A stretch of 64,000 bases of DNA from a virus. The stretch covers positions 20,669 through 84,668 of IMG/VR virus record IMGVR_UViG_3300031746_000007; one strand, written 5' to 3'. Position 1 is the first letter of the stretch, and each line of letters starts with the position of its first letter. Under the pieces are notes generated by a model. It searched no databases. It saw only the letters and a list, made by a program, of their open reading frames with translations, and was not told the origin of the DNA. Both the position numbers and the translations under genes were made by a program. Of the stretch, positions 8,796 through 16,668 are shown one piece after another.

Positions 8796-9200
8796 TTAGT
8801 GCACCGGGATCGAGCCCGCCTTGACCCCCGAAAACGACCGGTACCTCGTCGAGTAGGGATAGATCGGGGCGCCGAGGATGTCGGCGAGGCGGAAGCCCCA
8901 CCGAACATACTCGCGCTCGAGCATGTCGGGCTCGTTCTCGCGGAGCTTCAAGGAGTCGAGCGCGCTCGCCGCCAGTCGATCCTGCGCCTCGACGAGCTTC
9001 GCCTCGATGTCATCCATGATCTTGAGGATGCGGCGCACTCGGTCGGTCGCCTCCTCGATGAGATTATTCAGCGACGTCTCGACGAGAAACATCGTCTGAA
9101 TCGGGCGCGGGATGCCGTACGAGATCGACGCCGCGGGTTGCACAGCCAGGTAGCCGAGGTGATACCTCGCGCGCTCCTTCTCTCGTGCATCCAACGGCAT
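8796..9200 (-). CDS. Head-tail connector protein, putative
   Basis: 134 aa from ATG 9200. Mostly helical, with a heptad-like middle (LIEEATDRVRRILKIMDDIE, residues 47-66) and a tyrosine-rich end (GAPIYPYSTRYRSFSG). Such short helical proteins after the capsid gene commonly form the connector ring below the portal. The call is by position and secondary-structure character. Confidence 0.5.
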   Translation of the reverse strand: MPLDAREKERARYHLGYLAVQPAASISYGIPRPIQTMFLVETSLNNLIEEATDRVRRILKIMDDIEAKLVEAQDRLAASALDSLKLRENEPDMLEREYVRWGFRLADILGAPIYPYSTRYRSFSGVKAGSIPVH

Positions 9201-9209
9201 CGTCGACCC

Positions 9210-9482
9210 CTACTTCACTTCTTCGATGTCCGCCCCGCTGTCGATCAGCCGCTTGATCCCATCGGCCCCGCCGTACCCGGACGAGTCGATGACGTCATCC
9301 TTGCGGAGCTTGATCGCCTGCCCGAAGAACGACGCCTTGCAGTTCGACTTCACCCGATACTTCGGGGAGACGGCTGCCACGACCGGAACAACCATCGCCG
9401 GCGAAACCGCGGAAATCTCGAGCACGGGCTCGACGCCGGTCTCCGGCAGCTGCTTCTTCTCGATCTTCTTGGTAGACGCCAT
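9210..9482 (-). CDS. Small head/neck protein, unknown
   Basis: 90 aa from ATG 9482 with AAGGAGAAG upstream. Residues 1-20 are lysine-rich; the C-terminal part (CKASFFGQAIKLRKDDVIDS) resembles the short beta proteins (gpFI-like or fibre-trimer) seen next to capsid genes. It is the first gene after the structured gap following the major capsid gene, so it may be translated from a separate or processed transcript. Confidence 0.5.
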   Translation of the reverse strand: MASTKKIEKKQLPETGVEPVLEISAVSPAMVVPVVAAVSPKYRVKSNCKASFFGQAIKLRKDDVIDSSGYGGADGIKRLIDSGADIEEVK

Positions 9483-9504
9483 GTTCTTCTCCTTCGAAAA
9501 AGTA

Positions 9505-9580
9505 AGAGGCGCAACAGCGAAACAGCTCGATCAACAAGCCCCGATCGAAGGGGATGCAATAGTCTCCCTATTGCGCCTCT
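9505..9580 (-). other. Folded leader in capsid-neck gap
   Basis: In the leftward transcript AGAGGCGCAA (9580-9571) can pair with TTGCGCCTCT (9514-9505). The second arm is followed by TACTTTTTC, giving a terminator-like outer stem. Inside lie GCAATAG/CTATTGC (9574-9568 with 9562-9556) and a CCCC/GGGG stem. The two inner options compete with the outer stem, as in attenuators. No gene is visible between 9483 and 9909. Confidence 0.45.
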
Positions 9581-9837
9581 CACCCAACGCGCCCACACCA
9601 CGCCGACAAGCGACGGGGGATTCAACCGAAACAGAAGTCGCCAAGTGACCTGGATTAGAGGTCGACATTTTGACCAGCTCCGATGAGAATCCGAGGCGCT
9701 AAAAACAGCCCAGAAGCGTTGACGCTACACAAGGCAGCATCGCCGGGCTGAACGCCCACAACAGCAACTCGCAAAAGCCGTGCAGTGGGCAACTTGATCA
9801 CGCTCGCCACCCTTCGATCCTACCTACCCGGCTGCGC

Positions 9838-9898
9838 GGGTCAAGGCGAACCTTGACCCACGACAGCCGAGCAGGAGGAGGAGACACCCGAAGGTGTC
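9838..9898 (-). terminator. Tandem UUCG hairpins after the capsid gene
   Basis: Two perfect hairpins capped by TTCG follow the major capsid stop in the leftward transcript: a 6-bp stem GACACC-TTCG-GGTGTC (9898-9883) and a 9-bp stem GGGTCAAGG-TTCG-CCTTGACCC (9859-9838). No U-tract follows, so they may be factor-dependent terminators or 3-prime stabilisers protecting abundant capsid mRNA. Confidence 0.6.
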
Positions 9899-9909
9899 AC
9901 CGTGCTCGA

Positions 9910-11316
9910 TCACTCACCGTGCTCGATCACCTGGACCCGCTTGTAGCGGGCGCCGTCGCCGGTGGTCGCGTCGGTGCGGATCGGCCAGGCGCCGATGAAC
10001 TTCCACGACGTGCTCACGAGGTCTTGCAACCTATTGAGCGGCGCGCGGATGATCAGCTGGATCCGATCCGAGAACACCTCGATGCCGTTGTTCGTGATGC
10101 GCGGTTCGCCGATACGACCCGTCACGCCGGCCTCGGTGATGAGCCCGGAGAGATCCTGGTAGTATTCGTACATCGCGCCTTGGCCAACGAACAGCGGGCG
10201 GTGCACCTTCATGCCGGTCGACGGGTTGCCGTTGTTGAACAGCTCGCCGGCGAACGGATCGTCCTGCGTGAAGGTCGCGGTGAGCCCGCCTTCGACGGTC
10301 TCCGGCAACGGGCATTCGCTGTTGCGGAAGAAGACGCAGTTCAGCAACTCGCCGACCGCGAACTGCCGATACATGAAGTGATCGGGCAGCGCGGTGAGCA
10401 GTCGCTGGAACTCGTCGTCGCCGAAGATCTGCGCCTGCGACGTCGGGTCGAGGTGGCAATGGAAACGACCGTCCGGCATCTCCGGGACGTTCATCTGCCA
10501 GAACCGCGCGACCGCCGTGCGGATGGTCGCCAGATCGAGCTTGTCGCTCGAGCCGACGTCGTCGACCTTGAAGCCGCCGCCCACGCGCACCAGGCTGGTG
10601 CGATCGTCGGCGATGACGTAGGCGCGATCGGCGGTCGAGGTGAGCGCTCCGCTGAGCGTGAGCACACCCGGACCGACTTCGTCGCCCGCGGTGTCGGGCG
10701 AGAATCCGATGACGGTGTCCGCGAGAGCGGCGCCGTTATCGAACACCACGACCTTGAGCGGGTTGTTCGTCGACACGACGTCGAACCGAACGGGGCTGCC
10801 GGCGGGGAGATCCGGCCGACGAGCGCGGGTGAACCCGTTCAGCCGCTTGACGCGGAGACTGGTGCCCGACTGCGGACCGCCATCGGCGACGGTGTGGCCG
10901 GCGAGGGCAGCACCGTACAGTTGATTGCGCGGGATCCGGTTCATCGCCTGCGCGGCCGACATGCCGAGCTGGTGCGCGTTGCGCAAGAACAGGTTCGCGA
11001 TCGCCGAGATCGACGTCGGCATGTGGGTGTCGATGCTGTCGCTGTACTGGTTCAGCATCGCGGTCCACTGCTCTTCGGTGTAGCTCGAGGGCAGCGGATC
11101 GGTGCCGGGGACGAGCGGCTTCATCTTCGGCTTGATCAAGCCGACGCCGGTGAACACCATCGTGTCGCCGACGTTCGCCGGCCACAGCTGCGGCACGGCT
11201 TCGCCGCGGAACAAGAGCCGCGGGAACAGCGCGTCGTGAAAGGCGCGCTCGAGAAGGTTTTCCTGAACCAGTGCGCGGATCGCCGGGTCCTGAGTAATCG
11301 TACTAAAATCGGGCAT
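9910..11316 (-). CDS. Major capsid protein
   Basis: 468 aa from the ATG at 11316. Another ATG lies 6 bases upstream at 11322 but directly abuts the Shine-Dalgarno GAGGAG; the second ATG has the proper spacing, so the protein starts MPDFSTITQDP. Size, position after a scaffold-like gene and features such as an N-terminal helix (RALVQENLLERAFHDALFPR) and a large mixed alpha/beta body identify the shell subunit, probably with the HK97 fold. It has its own candidate promoter and is followed by strong hairpins, consistent with high-level separate expression. Confidence 0.8.
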   Translation of the reverse strand: MPDFSTITQDPAIRALVQENLLERAFHDALFPRLLFRGEAVPQLWPANVGDTMVFTGVGLIKPKMKPLVPGTDPLPSSYTEEQWTAMLNQYSDSIDTHMPTSISAIANLFLRNAHQLGMSAAQAMNRIPRNQLYGAALAGHTVADGGPQSGTSLRVKRLNGFTRARRPDLPAGSPVRFDVVSTNNPLKVVVFDNGAALADTVIGFSPDTAGDEVGPGVLTLSGALTSTADRAYVIADDRTSLVRVGGGFKVDDVGSSDKLDLATIRTAVARFWQMNVPEMPDGRFHCHLDPTSQAQIFGDDEFQRLLTALPDHFMYRQFAVGELLNCVFFRNSECPLPETVEGGLTATFTQDDPFAGELFNNGNPSTGMKVHRPLFVGQGAMYEYYQDLSGLITEAGVTGRIGEPRITNNGIEVFSDRIQLIIRAPLNRLQDLVSTSWKFIGAWPIRTDATTGDGARYKRVQVIEHGE

Positions 11317-11350
11317 CGCCATCTCCTCTAAAAGTGAGAGTACACGTTCA

Positions 11351-11380
11351 CTACTACGACCAAAACCCTACAGTCGTCAA
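11351..11380 (-). promoter_or_regulatory. Candidate promoter of capsid gene
   Basis: TTGACG (11380-11375), 18-base spacer, TAGTAG (11356-11351), reading leftward in the 89-base gap before the capsid start. The -35 is good and the -10 weak (3 of 6). Confidence 0.4.
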
Positions 11381-11411
11381 GCGTGCCCGCAACCTCTCGA
11401 GGAGACGACGA

Positions 11412-12263
11412 CTAGATATTGATACCCAGTCCCCGCTTCGCGAGCAGCGCCCTGAATTCCGTGGGCGACAACTTGGTAGCGTCCACCTTGCCATTCTGTG
11501 CGGCAGCTACTGCGGCCTCACCCGGCTTCGGAGCCGCGGGGGCTCCTGCGCCTGTGCCGGTCGTCGCCGGTTTCACAACCTCACCGAACAGGTAGGGGTG
11601 CGACGAACGCAGGTCGGCGAAGTATTTTCCGTGGTCGAACTTCGCCAGCTCGTCTTCGCTCTTGCTCTCGAGCGACCGAGTCAGGAGACGAATGGCATAG
11701 TCGGGATCCTTGATCCCGGCGATGACCGCCGACTCCCGCAACTCCATCTCCGCCTCTTTGGCATCGAGCTGGCGTTGCAACTCCTTGCGCCCGTCCGTCT
11801 CCGTCTTCACGCGACGCCCGAGATCATCGATCTGCCGTTGCAGCTGCACGCGCTCGCGATCCCACTTGTCGGTTCCCGACTTCGGGGGATTCTCGGGCGC
11901 TTGAGCCGGCGGCTTCGCCTCGGGTGTCTGCGGCTGTGCAGGATTCTTGAACCCCGAAAGGGCTCGTTGCAGATCCTCCACCGTCGTGAATCCGGAGTCC
12001 TTGGCGAACGACGACAGCGCTTCTTTCCGACCCTTCTCGCGAGCTTCGTCCTTCAATCGCTTGTAGGCCGACTGCGAGAGAACCTGAATGCGCCCGTCCT
12101 TGCCCGGGACCATCCCTTGCGGCAACGACTCCGCCGCCGGTTGAGCCGGAACTGGCGAAGGTGTGGCGACCGGCGCGGCTGGCGCCGTCACGATCTCCGG
12201 CACTGTCTGGGGTGCCGGTACCACTGTTGCTTGCGGGGGTGCTACTACCTGTGCGTCTGGCAT
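11412..12263 (-). CDS. Scaffold-like capsid assembly protein
   Basis: 283 aa. The N-terminal 45 residues are Pro/Ala/Val low complexity. A coiled-coil region at about residues 130-185 (WDRERVQLQRQIDDLGRRVK and following) and an Ala/Gly/Pro linker lead to a C-terminal helix (SPTEFRALLAKRGLGINI) of the kind that binds capsid subunits. It lies immediately upstream of the major capsid gene. It should act as an internal scaffold removed from the procapsid; no protease gene is visible in this window. Confidence 0.65.
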   Translation of the reverse strand: MPDAQVVAPPQATVVPAPQTVPEIVTAPAAPVATPSPVPAQPAAESLPQGMVPGKDGRIQVLSQSAYKRLKDEAREKGRKEALSSFAKDSGFTTVEDLQRALSGFKNPAQPQTPEAKPPAQAPENPPKSGTDKWDRERVQLQRQIDDLGRRVKTETDGRKELQRQLDAKEAEMELRESAVIAGIKDPDYAIRLLTRSLESKSEDELAKFDHGKYFADLRSSHPYLFGEVVKPATTGTGAGAPAAPKPGEAAVAAAQNGKVDATKLSPTEFRALLAKRGLGINI

Positions 12264-12386
12264 ATCGCTTCCTCTTGCCCGTGGGATACTCCGCTTGGTC
12301 GAACCGGCAAGTTACCGCCGCCGTCGCGTAGACGGCGAAGTTTCTGCCGGGCGCCAGTCGGCGAATCGCCAACGCTATGAAAGTCA

Positions 12387-12406
12387 CGGCGGGGATGTCC
12401 CCGCCG
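12387..12406 (-). terminator. GC-rich hairpin upstream of scaffold
   Basis: Perfect palindromic hairpin CGGCGGGG-ACAT-CCCCGCCG in the 170-base gap between the decoration-like gene and the scaffold gene. No U-tract, so it could be a weak terminator or an mRNA stabiliser. Confidence 0.4.
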
Positions 12407-12433
12407 CTACAGTTGCAGAACTACGACCTCGAG

Positions 12434-12859
12434 CTACGCTCGCGTGAACGCGCCGTTCATGTCGACGGCCGGACGCGGGATGTACTCGATCACGAACGCG
12501 GTGACGTCGGCAGTCGCGAAGGTCAGCGTCTTGCCGTCGTCGCTCAACTTGGCGATACCCATCGCCGCACTGGTCGCCGGAGAGACGACGGTGCCGGCGG
12601 CATCGGTGATCCCGTAGGAGCCGACCGCGGTGCCCGTGGTCGCGGCAGTGACGCGAAGCGCTACGACCGCGAGGATCGCCGGGTTGCGACCGTGAGCCGC
12701 GTCGGTGATGTCGTGCGTGGCACCGGTCAAACCGGTCAACGTGACCTTCTTCGGCGTCAACATGGTGCCGAGATCCATCTGCGCGAGCACGTCGGCGATC
12801 TTGCCCAGGCTGGCTTCGTCGAGAGCGCTCTTGAGAGTTTCCTTGAATGTCGTGGTCAT
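12434..12859 (-). CDS. Capsid decoration/structural protein, putative
   Basis: 141 aa from ATG 12859 with GGAGAAG upstream. A helical first 40 residues is followed by a Thr/Ala/Val-rich beta region (VTLTGLTGATHDITDAAHGR, then LAVVALRVTAATTGTAVGSY) typical of beta-sandwich virion proteins. Lying just upstream of scaffold and capsid genes, it is likely a decoration or minor head protein. No specific family is recognised. Confidence 0.5.
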   Translation of the reverse strand: MTTTFKETLKSALDEASLGKIADVLAQMDLGTMLTPKKVTLTGLTGATHDITDAAHGRNPAILAVVALRVTAATTGTAVGSYGITDAAGTVVSPATSAAMGIAKLSDDGKTLTFATADVTAFVIEYIPRPAVDMNGAFTRA

Positions 12860-12932
12860 CTCTTCTTCTCCTTCCGATCTCTCGGAAAAATTACAATCCT
12901 GTGACTACCGCAGGCAGAACGGCGTTGTCAAA

Positions 12933-13313
12933 TCACGCGCGCTCGCCGAGGTAGATGCGTACCTGAGTCGGGGTCGCCGGCACGCGCGTCAGATCGATCG
13001 CGGTGATCGGCACGCTCTGCGACAGAAGGATGAAGGTCGAGTCGACCGGCACGGACTGTTGCGTCCCGTCCGCGCTCGTGATCCGAACCTTCACCTTGCC
13101 GCCGATCGTCTTCACGATGACCACGTTCGCATTCGTGACGCCACCGAACTGCACCGGCACCGGCGTGTCGACGGTGAGATCAACGTCATACTCCGTCTTC
13201 TTGGTGACGACCATCGACTCGTCCATAGGCGCGTCGACGTTCGGCGCGAGCGACGGCACCCCATCGAGCGGGGTGTTCGTGTAGCCGCCGGTCAGTGCGA
13301 ACTGGTAGGCCAC
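12933..13313 (-). CDS. Head-associated beta protein, unknown
   Basis: 126 aa from a GTG at 13313, which lies 3 bases past the upstream stop. Almost entirely predicted beta (VDLTVDTPVPVQFGGVTNAN, then VVIVKTIGGKVKVRI), ending in a strand VRIYLGERA. Such small beta-sandwich proteins beside capsid genes often decorate the shell. Function inferred from neighbourhood only. Confidence 0.5.
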   Translation of the reverse strand: MAYQFALTGGYTNTPLDGVPSLAPNVDAPMDESMVVTKKTEYDVDLTVDTPVPVQFGGVTNANVVIVKTIGGKVKVRITSADGTQQSVPVDSTFILLSQSVPITAIDLTRVPATPTQVRIYLGERA

Positions 13314-13316
13314 GAG

Positions 13317-13529
13317 CTACCGCCCGCCGCTCGACATCGGGCCGAGGGTGAAGGGGCTCGGGTCCGGAGCCTTCGGCATCTGCGCGGTCGGGAGACGATC
13401 ATCGGTCGGCACCGAGACGATGTTGTCCTTGTAGGTCCCGACCTCCGAGTCGTAGCGCTCGGTGAAGTCCTTGAACTGCTTGTCCTGGCCGACGTTGCTG
13501 GTCTCTTCGGCGTTGGGCTTGTCCGGCAT
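13317..13529 (-). CDS. Small head-region protein with PFTLG tail (paralog A)
   Basis: 70 aa, ATG 13529 with AGGAG upstream. Residues about 13-35 (NVGQDKQFKDFTERYDSEVG) closely resemble the next gene, so the two are tandem duplicates. The C-terminus ends DPSPFTLGPMSSGGR. Polar and probably unstructured. Three further genes nearby share the terminal (S/T/L)P-F/I-x-L motif, suggesting a docking peptide. Confidence 0.6.
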   Translation of the reverse strand: MPDKPNAEETSNVGQDKQFKDFTERYDSEVGTYKDNIVSVPTDDRLPTAQMPKAPDPSPFTLGPMSSGGR

Positions 13530-13540
13530 GGTGCTCTCCT

Positions 13541-13726
13541 CTACTTCTTCAGGTTGATCGGGCTCGGGGTGTTCGGGAGCGTCGCGGTCGACTGCGTCGG
13601 CTTGCCGCCTTCGGCGCTCTTGTACTTACCGTACTCGGCATCGTACCCGTCGACGAAGTCCTTGACCGGCTTGTCCTGCCCGACGTTGGCCGCCGCGCAC
13701 GCGTTCTTGGATCCGCTCTCTGCCAT
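13541..13726 (-). CDS. Small head-region protein (paralog B)
   Basis: 61 aa, ATG 13726 with AGGAG upstream. It shares NVGQDK-x2-KDF-x3-YD-x-E-x-G-x-YK with its downstream neighbour and ends TPSPINLKK, a degenerate version of the PFTLG tail. It has 11 bases to the next start, and each tandem copy has its own strong Shine-Dalgarno, implying real and probably abundant expression. Confidence 0.6.
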   Translation of the reverse strand: MAESGSKNACAAANVGQDKPVKDFVDGYDAEYGKYKSAEGGKPTQSTATLPNTPSPINLKK

Positions 13727-13735
13727 GATGCTCTC

Positions 13736-13963
13736 CTACTTCTTGCCGCCGAGGGTGAAGGGGGTCGGCGTGTCGATCGCCGAGGCACCGCCGCCGACTT
13801 GCGGCGGCTTCTCCGCGTAGTGCTGCGTCGGCAGACCGGGCGCGATCGGATGCCCCGCCTGCGGATCGTAGTTCGGCCCGTCTTCGAAAGACTCGGGACG
13901 AGCGAACCGCAGCGCGAGCTTGCGCAAGCCACGAAACACTCCGGGGGGTCCTTGATACGGCAT
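13736..13963 (-). CDS. Small head-region protein with PFTLG tail (C)
   Basis: 75 aa, ATG 13963 with AAGGAG upstream. A basic helical N-terminus (GVFRGLRKLALRFARPESFE) leads to a proline-rich linker and the C-terminus DTPTPFTLGGKK. Only the tail is shared with the two downstream mini-proteins. The amphipathic N-terminus could bind DNA or capsid. Confidence 0.55.
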   Translation of the reverse strand: MPYQGPPGVFRGLRKLALRFARPESFEDGPNYDPQAGHPIAPGLPTQHYAEKPPQVGGGASAIDTPTPFTLGGKK

Positions 13964-13983
13964 GCTGTTCTCCTTCTGCTCTA

Positions 13984-14466
13984 CTACACGACGCTTCTCT
14001 GAACGTCAACGATCGTCTCACCAAGCGCGGTCTGACATCTCTGAAGATATCGCGCGCCTGCCTCCAAAATCGACGGGGCGTCGTTCGCCATCGCCACCAT
14101 CGTATTGCACTTGGCGCACAGCAACCCTCTAACCCTACTGCTCCGATGATCGTGATCCACGACTGGGCGTGTGGTTACCAGCGGCTTTTCACAACACGCG
14201 CAACACCCGCGCTGCTCCGACCACATTTTCTGAAAGCGGTCGAGCGTCAAACCGTATCGTCTCCGCAACGCACACGCGCGCTGCTTCTCCCGGCGAATCG
14301 GATCCGAATCTCGAGCCCGGACCTTCTCCTTGTTCGCCGCACGCCACGCCCTTGTTCTATCACTCAGCTCTTTCCTATGCGCGTGCCGATACGCGCGAGC
14401 CTCTTCTTTGTGAGCGTCGCGATACGCTTTTCGCTTTTCCAACCGCGTCTCGATCCGGTTACCCAT
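13984..14466 (-). CDS. HNH / recombination endonuclease VII-like nuclease
   Basis: 160 aa, ATG 14466. The first 60 residues are strongly basic and helical. A zinc-finger nuclease core follows: CxxC at GCCACCEK (residues about 92-99), the catalytic VVDHDHRSSRVRGLLC, then CAKCN with a downstream helix. This is the T4 endonuclease VII/HNH pattern (CxxC, DHDH, GLLCxxCN). It is inserted between small head genes and runs into the next gene without a gap, so it may be a free-standing homing endonuclease or a packaging-associated nuclease. Confidence 0.8.
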   Translation of the reverse strand: MGNRIETRLEKRKAYRDAHKEEARAYRHAHRKELSDRTRAWRAANKEKVRARDSDPIRREKQRACALRRRYGLTLDRFQKMWSEQRGCCACCEKPLVTTRPVVDHDHRSSRVRGLLCAKCNTMVAMANDAPSILEAGARYLQRCQTALGETIVDVQRSVV

Positions 14467-15108
14467 CTACTTACGGCGTGGCTCACTCAAATGTACCGAC
14501 ATCGGCAGCCCTTGGTGAAAGCGTTGGTTGCTCATGTGCCCGATCGTTTCCGCACCGGGGTTGCTCTTGACGTAGACCTTAGCACCGGTCGCCGCGACGT
14601 AGTATCGCCCGCCTCGAGCGCCTTCTTGCACCGCCTTTGCCTCGGCAGTGTGCGCGTGGGTAGACAACTCCTGCGCCGAACGGCTCGCCTGAGATTTGAC
14701 GTCGTCGGTCTTGCCTTGGTTGTGTTTTGCCGCCGCTTCGAAATGCGACCACGCAGCGGTAGAGTGCCACGACGCCGCATCCGTGTGTCCGGCGGCGCGT
14801 AGCTGTTCGGCTTTTTCTCGATGATAGACGTGCGCTACCTCGTGATCGACCGGACCTTGTGCTTTCTCGGCGTTCTTGCCGTCCTGGCTCATCTTCGGCT
14901 CGCGGGCTTTCTTGAGCTGCTCCGCCATCTCGCGGCCTTGGGCCATGCGACCGCGGGCCCGCGCCTCTAGCCCTTCGATGCTGCCGAGCTTGCCTTCCTT
15001 GTCGCCCGGCTCCCACTTCTCGCCGTGTGACTCGGGTGTCTCTCCGCCAGCCTTCTCGGTCGAGACATACTTCCGCTGCCCGAACTTGTCTTCGTGCCAG
15101 TATCCCAC
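14467..15108 (-). CDS. Virion-associated protein with GGRYYV motif
   Basis: 213 aa, apparently from GTG 15108, four bases after the preceding stop. The N-terminus MGYWHEDKFGQRKYVSTEK is followed by charged helices. Residues 163-180 read EGARGGRYYVAATGAKVYV, a motif shared with the 172-aa protein two genes upstream and, as I recall, found near minor head proteins and their toxin fusions. Histidine-rich middle (HEVAHVYHREKAEQL) but no HExxH. Possibly a virion-packaged protein; function unknown. Confidence 0.5.
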   Translation of the reverse strand: MGYWHEDKFGQRKYVSTEKAGGETPESHGEKWEPGDKEGKLGSIEGLEARARGRMAQGREMAEQLKKAREPKMSQDGKNAEKAQGPVDHEVAHVYHREKAEQLRAAGHTDAASWHSTAAWSHFEAAAKHNQGKTDDVKSQASRSAQELSTHAHTAEAKAVQEGARGGRYYVAATGAKVYVKSNPGAETIGHMSNQRFHQGLPMSVHLSEPRRK

Positions 15109-15111
15109 GAC

Positions 15112-15348
15112 CTATCCCTTCCCGGGCTTCAGCTCGAAAGGCAGACCGGGGTGCGACAGCGGCTTCGTCTCGAGCCCGGGGATCACGACCTCGCCGAGGT
15201 CGCCCTTGTCGGCGCGCTCGGGGTGCTCGGGCGGAAGCGCGAGCCACTTCGCGTTGCCGTGGTAGTCCGCTTCTCGGTGCATGACCCCGGGACGTTCCAC
15301 GATTGGAGTGTCGACCGGGATCCCGACGTTCGAATAGCTCTTTGGCAT
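15112..15348 (-). CDS. Small head-region protein with PFELK tail
   Basis: 78 aa, ATG 15348. Polar, proline-rich, no helices of note, ending HPGLPFELKPGKG. The ending is similar to the PFTLG tails of the three mini-proteins about 1.5 kb downstream. Weak Shine-Dalgarno. Function unknown. Confidence 0.5.
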   Translation of the reverse strand: MPKSYSNVGIPVDTPIVERPGVMHREADYHGNAKWLALPPEHPERADKGDLGEVVIPGLETKPLSHPGLPFELKPGKG

Positions 15349-15387
15349 GACCCAAACCTACACGCGAGCGACGAGGTCGTCAACCGC

Positions 15388-15906
15388 CTAGCGCTGCCAC
15401 GGTCCCTTGCCCCGCGTCTGCGCTGCGTCGTGGTGTTCGTTGTTGCCGACGTAGTGCTTCTCGCCGGACGCGGTCACGACGTACTGTCCACCGCGCACGC
15501 CGGTCTGCAAAGGCTGCGCCCCCTTCGCCGGCAGCTTGCCCTTCTGATACTTGCGGATGTCGCCCGGCGACGTGTAGCCGCCTTGATCCATCTGCTTCAT
15601 CCCGGGTCCGACGTCCCGATACTTTCCGGAGCGCACCGCAAGCTCACGCCCGATCGCTCGAGCCTCGTCGTGCGTCTGCTTCTTGAACGTCGCGAACGAC
15701 CCTTTGCCGCCAGACAGCCACGGTCGCGGTTGTTCGCCGGTTGCCCGCTCATACTCCAAACGCGCGATTGCGACTTTGTGCGGCGCCGTCGCTTCTTCAT
15801 ACCTCGCCTGGCTCATCGACCCCTTGTGCTCTTCTTCCATCATCCGCAAGAATGCACGACGCTGCGACAGATCGGTGTCGATCGACTCCGTAGATCTCTT
15901 GGTCAT
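15388..15906 (-). CDS. Virion-associated protein with GGQYVV motif
   Basis: 172 aa, ATG 15906 with AAGGAG upstream. Helical N-terminal half (SQRRAFLRMMEEEHKGSMSQ). Residues 136-153 read GVRGGQYVVTASGEKHYVG, the same motif as in the 213-aa neighbour (G-x-RGG-x-Y-x-V-x-A-x-G-x-K-x-YV). It lies downstream of the MuF and HNH genes. I infer a structural or packaged protein; there are no catalytic residues I can point to. Confidence 0.5.
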   Translation of the reverse strand: MTKRSTESIDTDLSQRRAFLRMMEEEHKGSMSQARYEEATAPHKVAIARLEYERATGEQPRPWLSGGKGSFATFKKQTHDEARAIGRELAVRSGKYRDVGPGMKQMDQGGYTSPGDIRKYQKGKLPAKGAQPLQTGVRGGQYVVTASGEKHYVGNNEHHDAAQTRGKGPWQR

Positions 15907-15909
15907 CGC

Positions 15910-16260
15910 CTACTCCTTCGCCTTCACGGTCCCGCCCATCTTCTTGAAGACGTGCGTGACGACCGCCCAATAGTCCCCGGCTTCCGCCTCGCCCTCGGGC
16001 CCGGCCGCCGCGAGCGCCTTCTCCCAGATCGGCTCCTCCGCCGGGTCGACCCACGACGGCGGGTTGCCGTCCGCCTCGGGGTCGTAGCCGTCGACGAGCG
16101 CCATGATCTCCTCGTCGCCGCCCCCGTCCTTGAGCTGTTGTCGGATCTCGTCGACGTCGATCGGCGGCAGCTTGATCTTACCCTTCACGAACGGCGGAGC
16201 GTTGGCCGCCTTCACGAACGTCGCGAGCTGCTTCGGCTTGATCTTGGCCATGACCGTCAT
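15910..16260 (-). CDS. Head-operon protein, unknown
   Basis: 116 aa, ATG 16260 (a second ATG at 16251 is possible; GGGGAG sits 3 bases before the first and 12 before the second). Acidic, with a Pro/Glu/Asp-rich middle (DGYDPEADGNPPSWVDPAEE) and a basic C-terminus (HVFKKMGGTVKAKE). No recognised domain. Confidence 0.5.
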   Translation of the reverse strand: MTVMAKIKPKQLATFVKAANAPPFVKGKIKLPPIDVDEIRQQLKDGGGDEEIMALVDGYDPEADGNPPSWVDPAEEPIWEKALAAAGPEGEAEAGDYWAVVTHVFKKMGGTVKAKE

Positions 16261-16668
16261 CTACTCCCCTCCCGACCGCTCTGACAAGGGTGGTCGGCGA
16301 AGGTTGCGCGCCTTCGTCTCATACTCGAGCCGGAGGTCAGGGTTCGCTCGCACGATGTCTGCGTCAGCCACGACGTGCGGATTCCAGAACCGCATCGCCC
16401 CGTCGCCCCCATGACCGAGCCGCACGTGACACTCGAGCGGCGACATGCAGAGCGAGACCATGTTCGACTCATCGAATTCCAGCTCGGGATAACGGTCGAC
16501 CGGCAGCACGTGATGCACCTGAACCCGATCGTCTCCACCGCACGCCGCACACCTCGAGTGCTCCTTGAGAAACCAGCGGGCCGCCTCCGCCCACTGTGCC
16601 GACCTGCGCCGGCGGAGCCACTCGTGCACACGCGACCTCGTCCACCGGTAGCGGTACCCCAGGCTCAT
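16261..16668 (-). CDS. HNH endonuclease domain protein
   Basis: 135 aa from ATG 16668, which overlaps the MuF stop (ATGA). Residues about 35-80 carry an HNH core: CAACGGDDRVQVHHVLPVDR, then an asparagine (ESNMVSLC) and CHVRLGH. The N-terminus is arginine-rich. Phage HNH proteins beside head and packaging genes can assist terminase; others are mobile. The context of head genes slightly favours a packaging role. Confidence 0.75.
   Translation of the reverse strand: MSLGYRYRWTRSRVHEWLRRRRSAQWAEAARWFLKEHSRCAACGGDDRVQVHHVLPVDRYPELEFDESNMVSLCMSPLECHVRLGHGGDGAMRFWNPHVVADADIVRANPDLRLEYETKARNLRRPPLSERSGGE

Noticed and set aside
12903-12931. TTGACA upstream of the decoration-like gene
   Set aside because: No acceptable -10 at 16-18 bases (GTAGTC).
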